From NCBI GenBank assembly GCA_045804965.1, contig JBJMMD010000022.1:1-64000 (forward strand): a stretch of 64,000 bases of DNA, in the 5' to 3' direction. Positions 25,801 to 34,546 of the stretch are shown here, one piece after another. Every line of letters begins with the position of its first letter. The first letter of the stretch is position 1. Source of the stretch: CAVTUU01 sp045804965 (GTDB lineage: Bacteria; Chloroflexota; Chloroflexia; Thermomicrobiales; UBA6265). The notes beneath the pieces are model-generated. The model was not told where the DNA came from, made no database searches, and worked only from the letters and a program-made list of their open reading frames with translations. The translations under genes and the position numbers were made by a program.

Positions 25801-27198
25801 TCATCGCTGCGCGACCTCGATCCGCGCGATCGGCTGCCCGTATTCGACGATTTGCTCGTCCTCGGCCAGGAAGGCCGTGAGCCGTCCGGTCACCGGGGCG
25901 GTGACTTCGTGGTAGGTCTTCATCACCTCGATCACGCCGAGGGCATCGCCGGCAGCAACGTGCCCGCCCGCCTCGGCGAGGGGAGACTCGTCCGGATCGC
26001 GGCGGCGGAAAAAGCGGCCGAGCGCGGGGGAGGAGACCACGATCACTTTCGGTTGCGGGGCAGGTAGAGCCGAAGGTGAGTGGGAAGCGCCATGTCCCGG
26101 ACCGCGCAATTCGAGATCGAGATGAAAGCGCGGACCCTCGATCCGGAAGGAGGACATGCCAGACGCTTTCAGCGTCTCCACGATTTGGCGGACTCCCGCG
26201 GGAATCGACCCGCTGCCAGCGCCCGCCCGCGGTTCATGCTGCTCGACCACCTCGATCTCGTCGACGGCCTGCCAATAGGCTAGCGTTGTCGCTCGCGCCT
26301 CCTCAGGTGTCACCGCCTGGAACGAGACGCGATTGCCCGGACGCAATTGTCCGCATCGTTCGAGATCGGCCCCGATCATGGTCGCGATCTTGGGATAGCC
26401 GCCGACGGTCGGCCTTGCCGCCAGCAACACGAACGGTTGGCCATCTCCCGGCACCTGGATCGCGCCCGCGGCAATGCCTTCGGAGATCTGATCCGCGCCT
26501 GCCGCCAGCTCGATCAACGGGCCAGCAAGGCGAATCCCAGTTCGATCCGCGCGCGCGGTAACCTCGTAGGAGCCGCTTAAGAATGCCTCGATGCCGGCCT
26601 GCGTGAACCGGTCCTCCTGCGGCCCGAGCACGACTCGCGCGGTCAGGTCCCCTGCCTCGTCCGCGGGTATGCTCAAGAGCCGGCGCGCCAGCACAGCGTC
26701 GTGGGGGTCGAGTCGTCGCAAAGGCAAACTATCTCCCGCGCGTAGCGGCCGCCCGTCGACGCCGCCAAATTGCCCAATCAGATCGGTACTCCGGCTGCCG
26801 AGCACCGGTTCGATGGCGAAGCCGCCGGCGACGCAGAGGTAGGCGCGCGCCCCTCGACTATTGCCCGTCGCCGGCGCAAACGAGAGCACATCCCCTGGCG
26901 CAAGCGCACACGGCCGCCAGCGCGGCAACCGCGTTCCATTGAGATGCGCGCCAAGATCGGCGCCGGTCAACACGACCACCACCGGTCCGGTCGCGACCAG
27001 TTCCGGTCCCACCAACGTGATTTCCAACCCCGCTTCGCCCGGATCGTTGTCGAGTAGCCGGTTGCCGAGGATTAACGCTCGCCGGTCGAGCGCCCCGCCG
27101 GGCGCCACACCGTACCGTGCTAGCCCAGGCCGGCCCAGGTCCTGGACGGTCGTCAGCATCCCGGCGTTGACCACCCGCACCGCCGTCGCTTCACTCAT
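25801..27198 (-). CDS. pxpC: 5-oxoprolinase subunit C fused to biotin carboxyl carrier protein
   Basis: 465 residues. The first about 300 are a KipA/PxpC domain (TTVQDLGRPGLARYGVAPGGALDRRALI, VGGYPKIATMIGADLERCGQL). Residues about 340-465 look like an AccB-type carrier: IRQIVETLKA-like N-part, Ala/Pro linker, then SPALGRFFRRRDPDESPL, IEVMKTYHEV with biotin-accepting Lys about 427 and VEYGQPIARIEV. In PxpABC, ATP-dependent ring opening of pyroglutamate does not use biotin, so the fusion suggests a carboxylation step or a bifunctional role. Last gene of pxpA-pxpB-pxpC; its start overlaps pxpB by 8 bases. Confidence 0.85.
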   Translation of the reverse strand: MSEATAVRVVNAGMLTTVQDLGRPGLARYGVAPGGALDRRALILGNRLLDNDPGEAGLEITLVGPELVATGPVVVVLTGADLGAHLNGTRLPRWRPCALAPGDVLSFAPATGNSRGARAYLCVAGGFAIEPVLGSRSTDLIGQFGGVDGRPLRAGDSLPLRRLDPHDAVLARRLLSIPADEAGDLTARVVLGPQEDRFTQAGIEAFLSGSYEVTARADRTGIRLAGPLIELAAGADQISEGIAAGAIQVPGDGQPFVLLAARPTVGGYPKIATMIGADLERCGQLRPGNRVSFQAVTPEEARATTLAYWQAVDEIEVVEQHEPRAGAGSGSIPAGVRQIVETLKASGMSSFRIEGPRFHLDLELRGPGHGASHSPSALPAPQPKVIVVSSPALGRFFRRRDPDESPLAEAGGHVAAGDALGVIEVMKTYHEVTAPVTGRLTAFLAEDEQIVEYGQPIARIEVAQR

Positions 27199-27919
27199 CG
27201 CTCAACTCAGTCTCTGGGCCGCGCCTCCCGACTGCCGCCGCTCCCTCCATTGAGAAAAACGTAACCTCAGAAATCGGCTCAAACCGCACTCGATCGCCAG
27301 GCTTTAGGAGGAACGGCTCGTGCCGCGCGGGATTGAACATGCGCAAGGGAGTTCGCCCAATCAACCGCCACCCACCCGGCGTCGCTAAGGGATAAATCCC
27401 CGTCTGCTCGCCGCCGATACCGAGCGAGCCCGGTGGAATCCGCAGGCGTGGATTGCTCAGCCTCGGCATCGCCAGTTCCGGTGGCAACCCCAGGAGATAC
27501 GCCCACCCGGGCGCGAAGCCCATCACTCCAACGGAATAGTTGCCGCCCGCGTGCCTGGCAATTACGTCCTCCGGCGACAAACCGGCGTGGGCGGCGACAT
27601 CGTCCAAATCGGGGCCGAACGCGCCTCCGTAGGCGATTGGGATCGTCACCAGCCGCCCTGAAGGTTGGTCCGCCGCCGCCCCCGCCAATTGCTCAATCTG
27701 CTCAGAAAGCTCGCCAGGATCGACCTGTCGGGGGTCGAACGAAACCATGACTGTAATGTACGCCGGCACAATATCGATCACCCCGGGGATCGCGAGCGCG
27801 GCGAGCGAATCCGCCAGCGCTGCGGCCCGGGCCACCATCGCGGGGTCGATCCGCTCCTCGTCCGTGAGACGGACCAAAAGGGCGGATTCGGCCAGCGGGG
27901 CAATCGCCAGTTCGCTCAC
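27191..27919 (-). CDS. pxpB: 5-oxoprolinase subunit B
   Basis: 242 residues, KipI/PxpB family (allophanate hydrolase subunit 1 type). Motifs: TIPIAYGGAFGPDLDDVAAH, NYSVGVMGFAPGWAYLLGLP and SLGIGGEQTGIYPLATPGGW. Start GTG at 27919 overlaps the pxpA stop by 4 bases (GTGA). It pairs with PxpC to form the ATP-dependent 5-oxoprolinase with PxpA, turning pyroglutamate into glutamate. Tight overlaps on both sides show one operon. Confidence 0.92.
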   Translation of the reverse strand: MSELAIAPLAESALLVRLTDEERIDPAMVARAAALADSLAALAIPGVIDIVPAYITVMVSFDPRQVDPGELSEQIEQLAGAAADQPSGRLVTIPIAYGGAFGPDLDDVAAHAGLSPEDVIARHAGGNYSVGVMGFAPGWAYLLGLPPELAMPRLSNPRLRIPPGSLGIGGEQTGIYPLATPGGWRLIGRTPLRMFNPARHEPFLLKPGDRVRFEPISEVTFFSMEGAAAVGRRGPETELSDE

Positions 27920-28686
27920 TGTGGTCCGACGGCCCGAATCGCGATGCCTGCCTCGTCAAATCGACGGCGCATCGCTCGCACGATCTCGACCGCGCCCGGC
28001 GTATCGGAATGGGTGCAAATCGACTGCACCTCAAGCGCCAAATCGACCCCTTCGATGGTCGTCACCTTGCCCTCGGTCACAAGCCGCAGCATCCGCTCGG
28101 CCGCGATTTCCGGGTCGGTGATCATCGCCCCCGGCTCGCGGCGCGAAACCAGGGTACCGTTCGCGTTATAGGCGCGGTCGGCAAACGCCTCCAAGATCAG
28201 CGGCAGCCCGGCCCCCTCCGCGGCTGTTTGCAATTCCGTGCCGGGCAACACTACGAGGGGGAGACGCTCATCGAAGGCGGCGATCGCCGAAGCGATCGCG
28301 TGCGCCACCTCACCATCCTTCATCGCCATGTTGGAGAGCGCCCCGTGCGCCTTTACATGCCGCAGCGGTATGTCCTCCGCGCGGCAGAACGCGTCGACCG
28401 CCCCGAGCTGATACAACGTATCGGACCGGATTTCCTCGGTCGTCGCCGCCAGATTTCGCCGGCCGAAGCCAACAAGATCAAGGAATCCGGGATGGGCGCC
28501 GACCGCGACTCCATGCTCTTTCGCCAACCGTACGGTGCGCGCGATCACCCGCGGATCTCCGCCGTGAAACCCGCAGGCGACGTTCGCGCTCGAGATCAGC
28601 GGAAAGAGCTCGTCGTCGTAGCCGATCTGAAACGCGCCGTAGCTCTCCCCCAAATCGCTGTTCAGGTCAATGCTCGTGTTCCCCAT
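27916..28686 (-). CDS. pxpA: 5-oxoprolinase subunit A (LamB/YcsF family)
   Basis: 256 residues from ATG 28686, with AAAGGATGG before it. Matches LamB/YcsF: IDLNSDLGESYGAF at the N-terminus, ISSANVACGFHGGDPRVIAR, GVAVGAHPGFLDLVGFGRR, RHVKAHGALSNMAMKD and SICTHSDTPGAVEI. This is the catalytic partner of PxpBC. First gene of the operon. Uptake of pyroglutamate is not encoded nearby; the permease at 9354 is on another unit. Confidence 0.93.
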   Translation of the reverse strand: MGNTSIDLNSDLGESYGAFQIGYDDELFPLISSANVACGFHGGDPRVIARTVRLAKEHGVAVGAHPGFLDLVGFGRRNLAATTEEIRSDTLYQLGAVDAFCRAEDIPLRHVKAHGALSNMAMKDGEVAHAIASAIAAFDERLPLVVLPGTELQTAAEGAGLPLILEAFADRAYNANGTLVSRREPGAMITDPEIAAERMLRLVTEGKVTTIEGVDLALEVQSICTHSDTPGAVEIVRAMRRRFDEAGIAIRAVGPQ

Positions 28687-29131
28687 CGCGCCATCCTTTA
28701 CCCGCCCCACCCGTCCTTCGATCGCCCGATTTCTTATGATTCTGCGCGCACCCCCTTGTCATACTGCGCGCTCCTCTCCCGTCATTCTGAGCGAAGTCGA
28801 AGAATCTGTCCCTCCCCACCACCATCTGCATGAAAGCCAGGAGCCTCGATGTCGCTCGGCATCACGGACGGAGAATTTGGCATGACAAGGTAGTCGATCG
28901 CTGATCTGCGAACGGATTCTAGCCCGGCTGGCATCGTAATGAAGGACAGCGGTGGCGATGTTCCTTGAGCCAAAGACAGCGGCGACGTCGCCGCCAGGTA
29001 TTGGGCGGCGACGGGCAAGCTCAGCCAAGAGACCCGGGAATCAATTCCTCGGCGGGGTGCCGACCACGAATGATCTACCGCAATTACAGTATTCCCTCAA
29101 ATCACATGAGGCCCTGGAACCTCGGAAATTA
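28687..29131. other. Intergenic with a dispersed repeat
   Basis: 445 bases upstream of pxpA. One GTCATTCTGAGCGAAG-type repeat lies at 28781-28810. No gene was recognised; the pxpABC promoter should lie near the 28687 end. Confidence 0.5.
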
Positions 29132-29362
29132 TTACGCCCCGCTTAATCCTGGAATATAGCGAACAATGCGGGCCCGCAATCTCGGGCGCAATTGCTGCTC
29201 GCCATGTGGCGCCGGCGTCAGATCATCGATCCCGCGCGGGAGGTCATCCCGGGTGGCTTGCGCGGCTTGGTGTGCTTCTTGAGCCATTCGGGAAAATTCG
29301 AGCTGCTTCTGGCGAGCCGTTTGTTCCATCTGCGCGGCCGCGGACGAGGTTGCGAGTGCCAT
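29132..29362 (-). CDS. Small soluble protein of unknown function
   Basis: 76 residues, MALATSSAAAQMEQTARQKQ then a helical FSRMAQEAHQAAQATRD stretch and a basic C-terminus ending LRARIVRYIPGLSGA. The ATG has a strong AAAGGGGA ribosome site 6 bases upstream, the main support. No membrane span or known family. It sits alone in a long sparse region. Confidence 0.45.
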   Translation of the reverse strand: MALATSSAAAQMEQTARQKQLEFSRMAQEAHQAAQATRDDLPRGIDDLTPAPHGEQQLRPRLRARIVRYIPGLSGA

Positions 29363-30270
29363 GACGGTCCCCTTTCAAGTTCCGGGTTCTCATCTCAGGC
29401 ACAGGCTATTCCCCACCGCGGGGACCGCCATCAGGTGTTCTGCCTAATTCACGCGCAATCGACCGCTAGGCATTCCTACTTAGCCCACACCCGGTATCGA
29501 CGGAGATTCGAAAACAACGCGACAGGGTTCGATAGGGTCGTCAACTAATCCACCGTACGCCTTGAACCACGGCGCCATAGACACCTACGTTGCGATAGGA
29601 ACAGGCAAACATGTAGCGATTGATCCACTGCCAAGAAGGCCAGAATGAGACCGGCCGCGGCGGGTGATGCTGGGAACGCCATTTCATTGCTTGTCCTCGA
29701 TCTCGAGTGGTACGGAATGCGTGGCTTAAATACTCAGCCAGTTGAGCCCTCCCTCTGTCAGACCACCTGCAGGCTGTGACTCCCAGACCCTACCCTATGC
29801 CCGCGGACGAGCCACCGCTTCGGTCAAACTGCCTAATTCGTGTTCCGGACACCTTTGAAGGGTTACCTAAGCTCAGCCCGCGGCCGGCTATTCGTATGCG
29901 GCCGCGCCGCGACGCCGGGCTGGAAGTGACCCAGAGGGTACCCCGCTAACACAACGAAGCCCTCGAAAAGGGGGCTGAGATGTGGTCGCGCTGGTAGATG
30001 AATTCGTAGGGGCATGTGGCGCACGCCCGCGAGGTGGCTACGGTTTGCTCTGACAAACCGGGTTGCGTGCGGACCTGGGCGTACGGCTGTACGCCCCTAC
30101 GCAACGACAGCGTGCCGTCTTCATGCGCCGGTCTTGAGCAGGCTTCGTAGGTTCAGCGCTGGGCTTCAAGCCCCGGGCACGCGGCCAAACCGCGGAGGCT
30201 TCTCGGAGCCTCGTCTAGCGCACGAGGCGAGAGACGTCCCCTATGCACCACTCGCGCTCGCATTCTCACG
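29363..30270. other. Long intergenic region with repeats
   Basis: About 900 bases with no convincing gene; frames are Arg/Pro-rich and lack ribosome sites. It contains a 21-base motif shared with the phage remnant (29912-29932), a TACGGCTG...CGCCCCTACG repeat (about 30079-30106) and a ggttcagc...caagccccggg palindrome (about 30147-30180). Confidence 0.5.
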
Positions 30271-30292
30271 AGAATTAGCCTAGACTAATTCT
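30271..30292. promoter_or_regulatory. DtxR/MntR-like operator before mntH
   Basis: A 22-base near-perfect palindrome: arms AGAATTAG and CTAATTCT around CCTAGA, with only the two symmetric inner positions unmatched. The TTAGnCTAGnCTAA core resembles DtxR/IdeR/MntR boxes. It lies 90 bases before the manganese transporter gene, which fits metal-dependent repression. The regulator gene is not in the window. Confidence 0.65.
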
Positions 30293-30308
30293 GAAAGTTT
30301 TCGTGGTG

Positions 30309-30332
30309 TCGCCGGGCCCGCGGGCCCGGCGA
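30309..30332. repeat. Perfect 24-base GC palindrome in mntH leader
   Basis: TCGCCGGGCCCG followed by its exact reverse complement. It lies in the presumed mntH leader between the operator and the start, and could form a hairpin or cruciform. Role unknown. Confidence 0.6.
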
Positions 30333-30381
30333 TTCGCTGTGGGGAAGGAAGAGGCATGTCGGCCGTGAGGCTCCTGGTTTG

Positions 30382-31665
30382 ATGGCGCGCTCACCGAACG
30401 ATGCGCGAACATTGCAAGCGGCCTCCGAGGTACTCGAAGGGCGAGGGACCCGGCCCTGGTACGCACGCCTCTTGCCCTTCTTAGGGCCCGCCTTCATTGC
30501 CTGTGTCGCCTACGTCGACCCGGGCAACTTCGCCACCAATATTCAAGGCGGCGCCGAATTCGGCTATCTCCTCGTCTGGGTGATCGTCGCCTCGAACCTC
30601 ATGGCGATGCTGATCCAATCGCTCTCGGCCAAGCTTGGCATCGCGACCGGGATGAATCTCGCGGAAACGTGCCGCGATCAGTTCCCGCGCAAAGTCGTCC
30701 TCGGCATGTGGGGCATTGCCGAATGCGTCGCCATGGCCACCGATCTGGCGGAGTTCCTCGGCGCGGCGCTCGGCTTCAACCTCCTCTTCAATATCCCGCT
30801 TTTTCCGGCCGCGATCCTGACCGCGATTTCGACCTTTTTCATTCTCGCCCTTCAGCGCTACGGCTTCCGCCCGTTGGAGGCGGTGATCACGGTCATGGTC
30901 GGGGTCATTGCCGTTTGCTACCTGCTGGAGATGATCTTTGCCAGCCCTGATTGGGGCGCGATCGGCGGCAGCTTTACCCCGCCCAAATTCTCAGGAACCG
31001 AAAGCGTGCTCCTCGCGACCGGTATCCTCGGCGCGACAGTGATGCCGCACGTGATCTACCTCCATTCCGCGCTCACCCAGGACCGCATCGTCACCCGCGA
31101 TCCGATCCAACTCCGTCGCCTCTTCCGGTTTGAGGTCATCGACGTCGTGATTGCGATGGGCTTGGCTGGTCTGGTCAACGCCGCGATGCTGGTCATGGCC
31201 GCCTCGACCTTCTACGAAAAAGGGCTAACTGAGATCGCCTCGATTGAAGAAGCACACCAGACGCTCCAGCCGTTGCTCGGTTCCGCCGCCAGCACGATTT
31301 TTGCGATCTCCCTGCTCGCCTCCGGGCTCTCATCGTCGACGGTTGGTACACTTGCCGGACAGACGATCATGCAGGGCTTTGTCCGCCGCAGCATCCCGCT
31401 CTGGCTGCGCCGATTCCTGACGATGATCCCGGCGTTGGTCGTGATCGCGATCGGACTCGACCCCACCAGAACGCTTGTCATCAGCCAGGTCGTCTTGTCG
31501 TTCGGCATTCCCTTCGCCCTGATTCCGCTGGTCATGTTCACGCGGCAAAAGGATCTGATGGGAGTCTTGGTCAATCGTCGCCTGACGACCATCGTCGCCA
31601 CTATCGTCGCCGCGGTCATCGTTGCCCTAAATATCTTTCTGCTTTATCAGACATTTACCGACTAG
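30382..31665 (+). CDS. mntH: NRAMP-family Mn2+ transporter
   Basis: 427 residues from ATG 30382. Eleven or so membrane helices with the NRAMP signature DPGN (YVDPGNFATNIQGG, about 47-50) and the MPH motif on helix 6 (VMPHVIYLHSALTQ). Both sets bind the transported metal, so proton-coupled uptake of Mn2+ (also Fe2+) is expected. The operator at 30271-30292 suggests repression by metal-loaded MntR. Followed 18 bases later by a universal stress gene, probably in the same transcript. Confidence 0.93.
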   Translation: MARSPNDARTLQAASEVLEGRGTRPWYARLLPFLGPAFIACVAYVDPGNFATNIQGGAEFGYLLVWVIVASNLMAMLIQSLSAKLGIATGMNLAETCRDQFPRKVVLGMWGIAECVAMATDLAEFLGAALGFNLLFNIPLFPAAILTAISTFFILALQRYGFRPLEAVITVMVGVIAVCYLLEMIFASPDWGAIGGSFTPPKFSGTESVLLATGILGATVMPHVIYLHSALTQDRIVTRDPIQLRRLFRFEVIDVVIAMGLAGLVNAAMLVMAASTFYEKGLTEIASIEEAHQTLQPLLGSAASTIFAISLLASGLSSSTVGTLAGQTIMQGFVRRSIPLWLRRFLTMIPALVVIAIGLDPTRTLVISQVVLSFGIPFALIPLVMFTRQKDLMGVLVNRRLTTIVATIVAAVIVALNIFLLYQTFTD

Positions 31666-31683
31666 GCGATCGGAGGCAGCGTG

Positions 31684-32634
31684 ATGAACGATAAGGCCGC
31701 GCGAGTGCCAATCGTCAGCCAAGTCGTCACCCTCAATTCCATCCTCGTCCCGCTCGATGGGTCTCGCCTGGCCGAAGCCGCGACCAGTCCGGCGCTCGCC
31801 CTCGCCCAGCGATCGGGAGCGCGCGTCACGCTCATCCATGTGCTCGAACATGAAGCGCCGGAGAAGATCCACGGCGAACCGCATCTTTCCAATCAGGCCG
31901 ATGCGCAGAAGTATCTGGACCACATTAGCGAGCGATTCACCGCCTCCGGGGTTCCAGTGGAAACCCACGTCCATGAGAACCCCGAGCGCGACGTCAGCGG
32001 CAGTATCGTCGCCCACGCCGCCGAGCTGAACGCTGATCTGGTCGTCCTCGCCGCGCACGGCTCGGGCGGCATTCGCGGGTTCTTGTTCGGGCGCGTCGCG
32101 GACCAGGTGCTGCGCCGCGGTTCTCGTCCCGTGCTGCTGGTGCAAGTTGGCGAAACCGCCGGCCCGGCGGTCGATTTCTCGTGTGCCACCATTGCGGTGC
32201 TGTTGAACGGTTCCGCGGAAGCGGAGAACGTGCTTCCGATCGCCGTGCCGGTCGCCCGCGCCTTTGGCGCCGCGATCCATCTCATCGCTGCCGTTCCCAC
32301 CATGAGCACGCTGACCAGTGACCGCTCGCCTAGCGCAACGCTGATGCCGAGCACGGCCAGGGCGGTGCTCGATCTCGAAAATGACAACCTGAACAGCTAT
32401 CTCTTCCGCGTTGCCCAGGAACTACGGCAAGAGGGATTCGCAGTCACGCTCGCGGTCGTCCGCGGCGACCCGGCCGCCGCCACCGTCGACGAGGCCAAGC
32501 GCGTCCACGCCGACCTCCTTGCCTTCGCCTCCCACGGCCGCACCGGCCTCAGCGGGATCTGGTCCGGCAGCATCGGCGCCAGAGTTCTGACCCGATTCAC
32601 GCGCCCGCTCCTCATCGCCCGCTTGCCGGAGTAA
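31684..32634 (+). CDS. Tandem universal stress protein
   Basis: 316 residues with two UspA domains (about 18-155 and 165-316). Domain 1: SILVPLDGSRLAEAATSPAL and the ATP-binding end VVLAAHGSGGIRGFLFGRVA; domain 2 ends LLAFASHGRTGLSGIWSGSI. The G2xG9xG(S/T) pattern for ATP binding is visible. ATG 31684 is 7 bases after GGAGG; a GTG lies one codon before. Shared transcript with mntH points to a metal or oxidative stress role. Confidence 0.88.
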   Translation: MNDKAARVPIVSQVVTLNSILVPLDGSRLAEAATSPALALAQRSGARVTLIHVLEHEAPEKIHGEPHLSNQADAQKYLDHISERFTASGVPVETHVHENPERDVSGSIVAHAAELNADLVVLAAHGSGGIRGFLFGRVADQVLRRGSRPVLLVQVGETAGPAVDFSCATIAVLLNGSAEAENVLPIAVPVARAFGAAIHLIAAVPTMSTLTSDRSPSATLMPSTARAVLDLENDNLNSYLFRVAQELRQEGFAVTLAVVRGDPAAATVDEAKRVHADLLAFASHGRTGLSGIWSGSIGARVLTRFTRPLLIARLPE

Positions 32635-32755
32635 TGGCGAGAGCTGAGGACTTCCGTTGGGCAACCGCGTCGTCGTGACCGTGACGCCCAAACCGCGTGA
32701 TGGTAAAAAGCAAGGATCAAGTGCGTTGGCGAGGATGCGTATTGGTGGACTCCGT

Positions 32756-33145
32756 ATGACAGATGCTGACTCGATGACAACGACGATGGCAACGGTCGAT
32801 GAATACCTCGCCTCGTTTCCAGCGGTCGAGCGCGCCGCGCTTGAAAACCTCCGCCAGATAATCAAATCAGCGGCGCCGGATGCGACCGAGGGCATCGGTT
32901 ATGGAATGCCGGACTTCAAATACAAGGGGAAGCGTCTCATCAGCTTTGGCGCGTGGAAGCATCACGGCGCAATCTACGGCATGAACGCGCAGATTGCTGA
33001 GGAGTATCAGGGTCTCTCCAACTCATTTGACGTTTCTGGAGGAACCATTCGCTTCGCCGCCAACGAGCCACTTCCGCCAGAGCTCGTGCAGAAACTCGTT
33101 CAGGCGCGAATCGACGCGATTGAAGCGACGGTAGAGAAGAAGTAG
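32756..33145 (+). CDS. DUF1801/YdhG-like protein
   Basis: 129 residues from ATG 32756 (GGTGGA just upstream). The pattern TVDEYLASFPAVERAALENL, EGIGYGMPDFKYKGKRLISF and KHHGAIYGM matches the DUF1801/YdhG fold, related in shape to the frataxin-type iron chaperones. Function in this family is mostly unproved. Comes 121 bases after the stress-protein gene and directly before the epimerase. Confidence 0.75.
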   Translation: MTDADSMTTTMATVDEYLASFPAVERAALENLRQIIKSAAPDATEGIGYGMPDFKYKGKRLISFGAWKHHGAIYGMNAQIAEEYQGLSNSFDVSGGTIRFAANEPLPPELVQKLVQARIDAIEATVEKK

Positions 33146-33151
33146 TTCGTT

Positions 33152-33874
33152 TTGCACGACTCCTCGCCCTTCCTTCCCGCCGTCACTGCCGCCCAGATGG
33201 CCGAGGTCGACCGCATCACGGTCGACGAGCTCGGTTTCAATGTGCTCCAGATCATGGAGACCGCGGGTCGCGCGGTCGCCTTGTTTGCACGGCAAATGCT
33301 CGGCGGCGATCCGGGCGGCAAGCGTATCGTCTTTCTCTGCGGGACCGGGGGCAACGGCGGCGACGGCATGGTTGCGGCTCGCCACCTCGCGAATTGGGGC
33401 GCGGAGGTCGAAATCATCCTCAGCAACCGTCCGGAGCGCGGAGCGGCTCGTCACCAGTTGACGGTGCTCGAACGGCTCGGCCTGCTGGTTCGTGAGTCGG
33501 GTTCGGCTGATTTGCTGCCGCGCGCCGATCTCATCGTCGACGCACTCCTTGGGTTCAGCCTCTCCGGTGCCCCGCGTGGTGAAGCAGCGCGGCTGATTGA
33601 GCGCGCCAATAGTCTTGGTGCGCCGATCCTTGCGGTCGATCTGCCGTCGGGTATGGAGGCGACCATTGGTGACTGGTTCGATCCGTGTATCCGTGGGACC
33701 GCCACGCTGACACTTGGCTTGCCGAAGACCGGTTTTGCCGCCCCAAGTGCCCGTATAGTGACAGGTAGAGTCGTCGTCGCCGATATCGGCATCCCGCTGG
33801 AGGCATTTCGACGCGTAGGCATCGAAATTGCGCCGTGGTTCGCGGCCGAACCTGCGATATCTATGGAAATCTAG
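33152..33874 (+). CDS. nnrE: NAD(P)H-hydrate epimerase (YjeF N-domain)
   Basis: 240 residues from a TTG start. Single YjeF N-terminal domain: FLCGTGGNGGDGMVAARHLA is the phosphate-binding loop, and VDALLGFSLSGAPRG the catalytic Asp region. It interconverts R- and S-NAD(P)HX so the damaged cofactor can be repaired. The usual partner dehydratase domain (NnrD) is absent from this gene and the window. Confidence 0.9.
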   Translation: MHDSSPFLPAVTAAQMAEVDRITVDELGFNVLQIMETAGRAVALFARQMLGGDPGGKRIVFLCGTGGNGGDGMVAARHLANWGAEVEIILSNRPERGAARHQLTVLERLGLLVRESGSADLLPRADLIVDALLGFSLSGAPRGEAARLIERANSLGAPILAVDLPSGMEATIGDWFDPCIRGTATLTLGLPKTGFAAPSARIVTGRVVVADIGIPLEAFRRVGIEIAPWFAAEPAISMEI

Positions 33875-34156
33875 GCAGGCTTTGCGCAAAACGACGTATT
33901 TCGGCCTCTAACTCTTGACCGTCACGCACAAGAGGCGCTACACACTTGTCATACGGGGGATTGTGGGGCGATTCCCTACCCACTGGCGGTCAAGATTGGC
34001 AGATGGCGACCGCGCAAATGGTCGCGCTTGCAGGCGGGTATGGGGAGCGCGGCTACAAACAACCCGTTCGGGGCGTTACAAACCGCCTCGTTGACATCGG
34101 ACGGCCCGCGGAGCAGCGGGTTTGTACGTCGCACAATGCATATGGGGAGGTTTGGG

Positions 34157-34306
34157 ATGGCTGAGGCCTATTGCGTCAAATGCCGTGAGAAGCGCGAAAT
34201 CAAGGACCCGAAAGAAGTGACCATGAAAAATGGGCGCAATGCCATCGAAGGCACCTGCCCGGTCTGCGGCACCAAAGTGGTGCGCATGGTGGCGAGCAAG
34301 AAGTAA
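34157..34306 (+). CDS. DUF5679-type zinc-ribbon protein
   Basis: 49 residues: MAEAYCVKCREKREIKDPKE, then EGTCPVCGTKVVRM. Two CxxC knuckles make one zinc ribbon. GGGGAGG (34144-34150) lies 6 bases before the ATG. It is a widespread small protein in Chloroflexota and Actinobacteria, with unknown function. Followed by a strong terminator, so it is monocistronic. Confidence 0.85.
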   Translation: MAEAYCVKCREKREIKDPKEVTMKNGRNAIEGTCPVCGTKVVRMVASKK

Positions 34307-34332
34307 CTCCCCCCACACGACCCGCGAGATTT

Positions 34333-34362
34333 CCGGCCACCGCCTAAGCAGGCGGTGGCCGG
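34333..34362 (+). terminator. Hairpin after zinc-ribbon gene
   Basis: A perfect 13-bp stem (34333-34345 with 34350-34362) closes an AAGC loop 26 bases after the stop, followed by TTTGG. Confidence 0.75.
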
Positions 34363-34420
34363 TTTGGCGGCTGCAGAGATTCACCAGGTAAAAACATCCC
34401 TCCGTTGGAACTCGCCCTTT

Positions 34421-34516
34421 CCGGCTCACATGAGAAATCATCTCCGAGGCTGAGCACGAGGTCGTCATTTGCGCGCCTCGTGCTGAACCGCGGAACAGTT
34501 TTCTCATGTGAGCCGG
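34421..34516. repeat. Long composite inverted repeat between convergent genes
   Basis: Outer arms of 17 bases (34421-34437 with 34500-34516) are perfect and continue outward with one indel through gcccttt/ggaagggc. Inside, AGCACGAGG and CCTCGTGCT pair as a second stem. The element fills the gap between the zinc-ribbon gene and the convergent sunset-domain gene. Either a two-way terminator, a MITE-like element or a structured RNA. Confidence 0.75.
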
Positions 34517-34546
34517 GGAAGGGCCGTCTCTAACCTAGTGTGGCTC

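Noticed and set aside
30014..30283. An 89-residue frame upstream of mntH
   Set aside because: It runs through two dispersed repeats and into the operator; no ribosome site.
34091..34119. TTGACA upstream of the zinc-ribbon gene as a promoter
   Set aside because: No -10 hexamer at 16-18 bases; the nearest T-rich stretch is too far.
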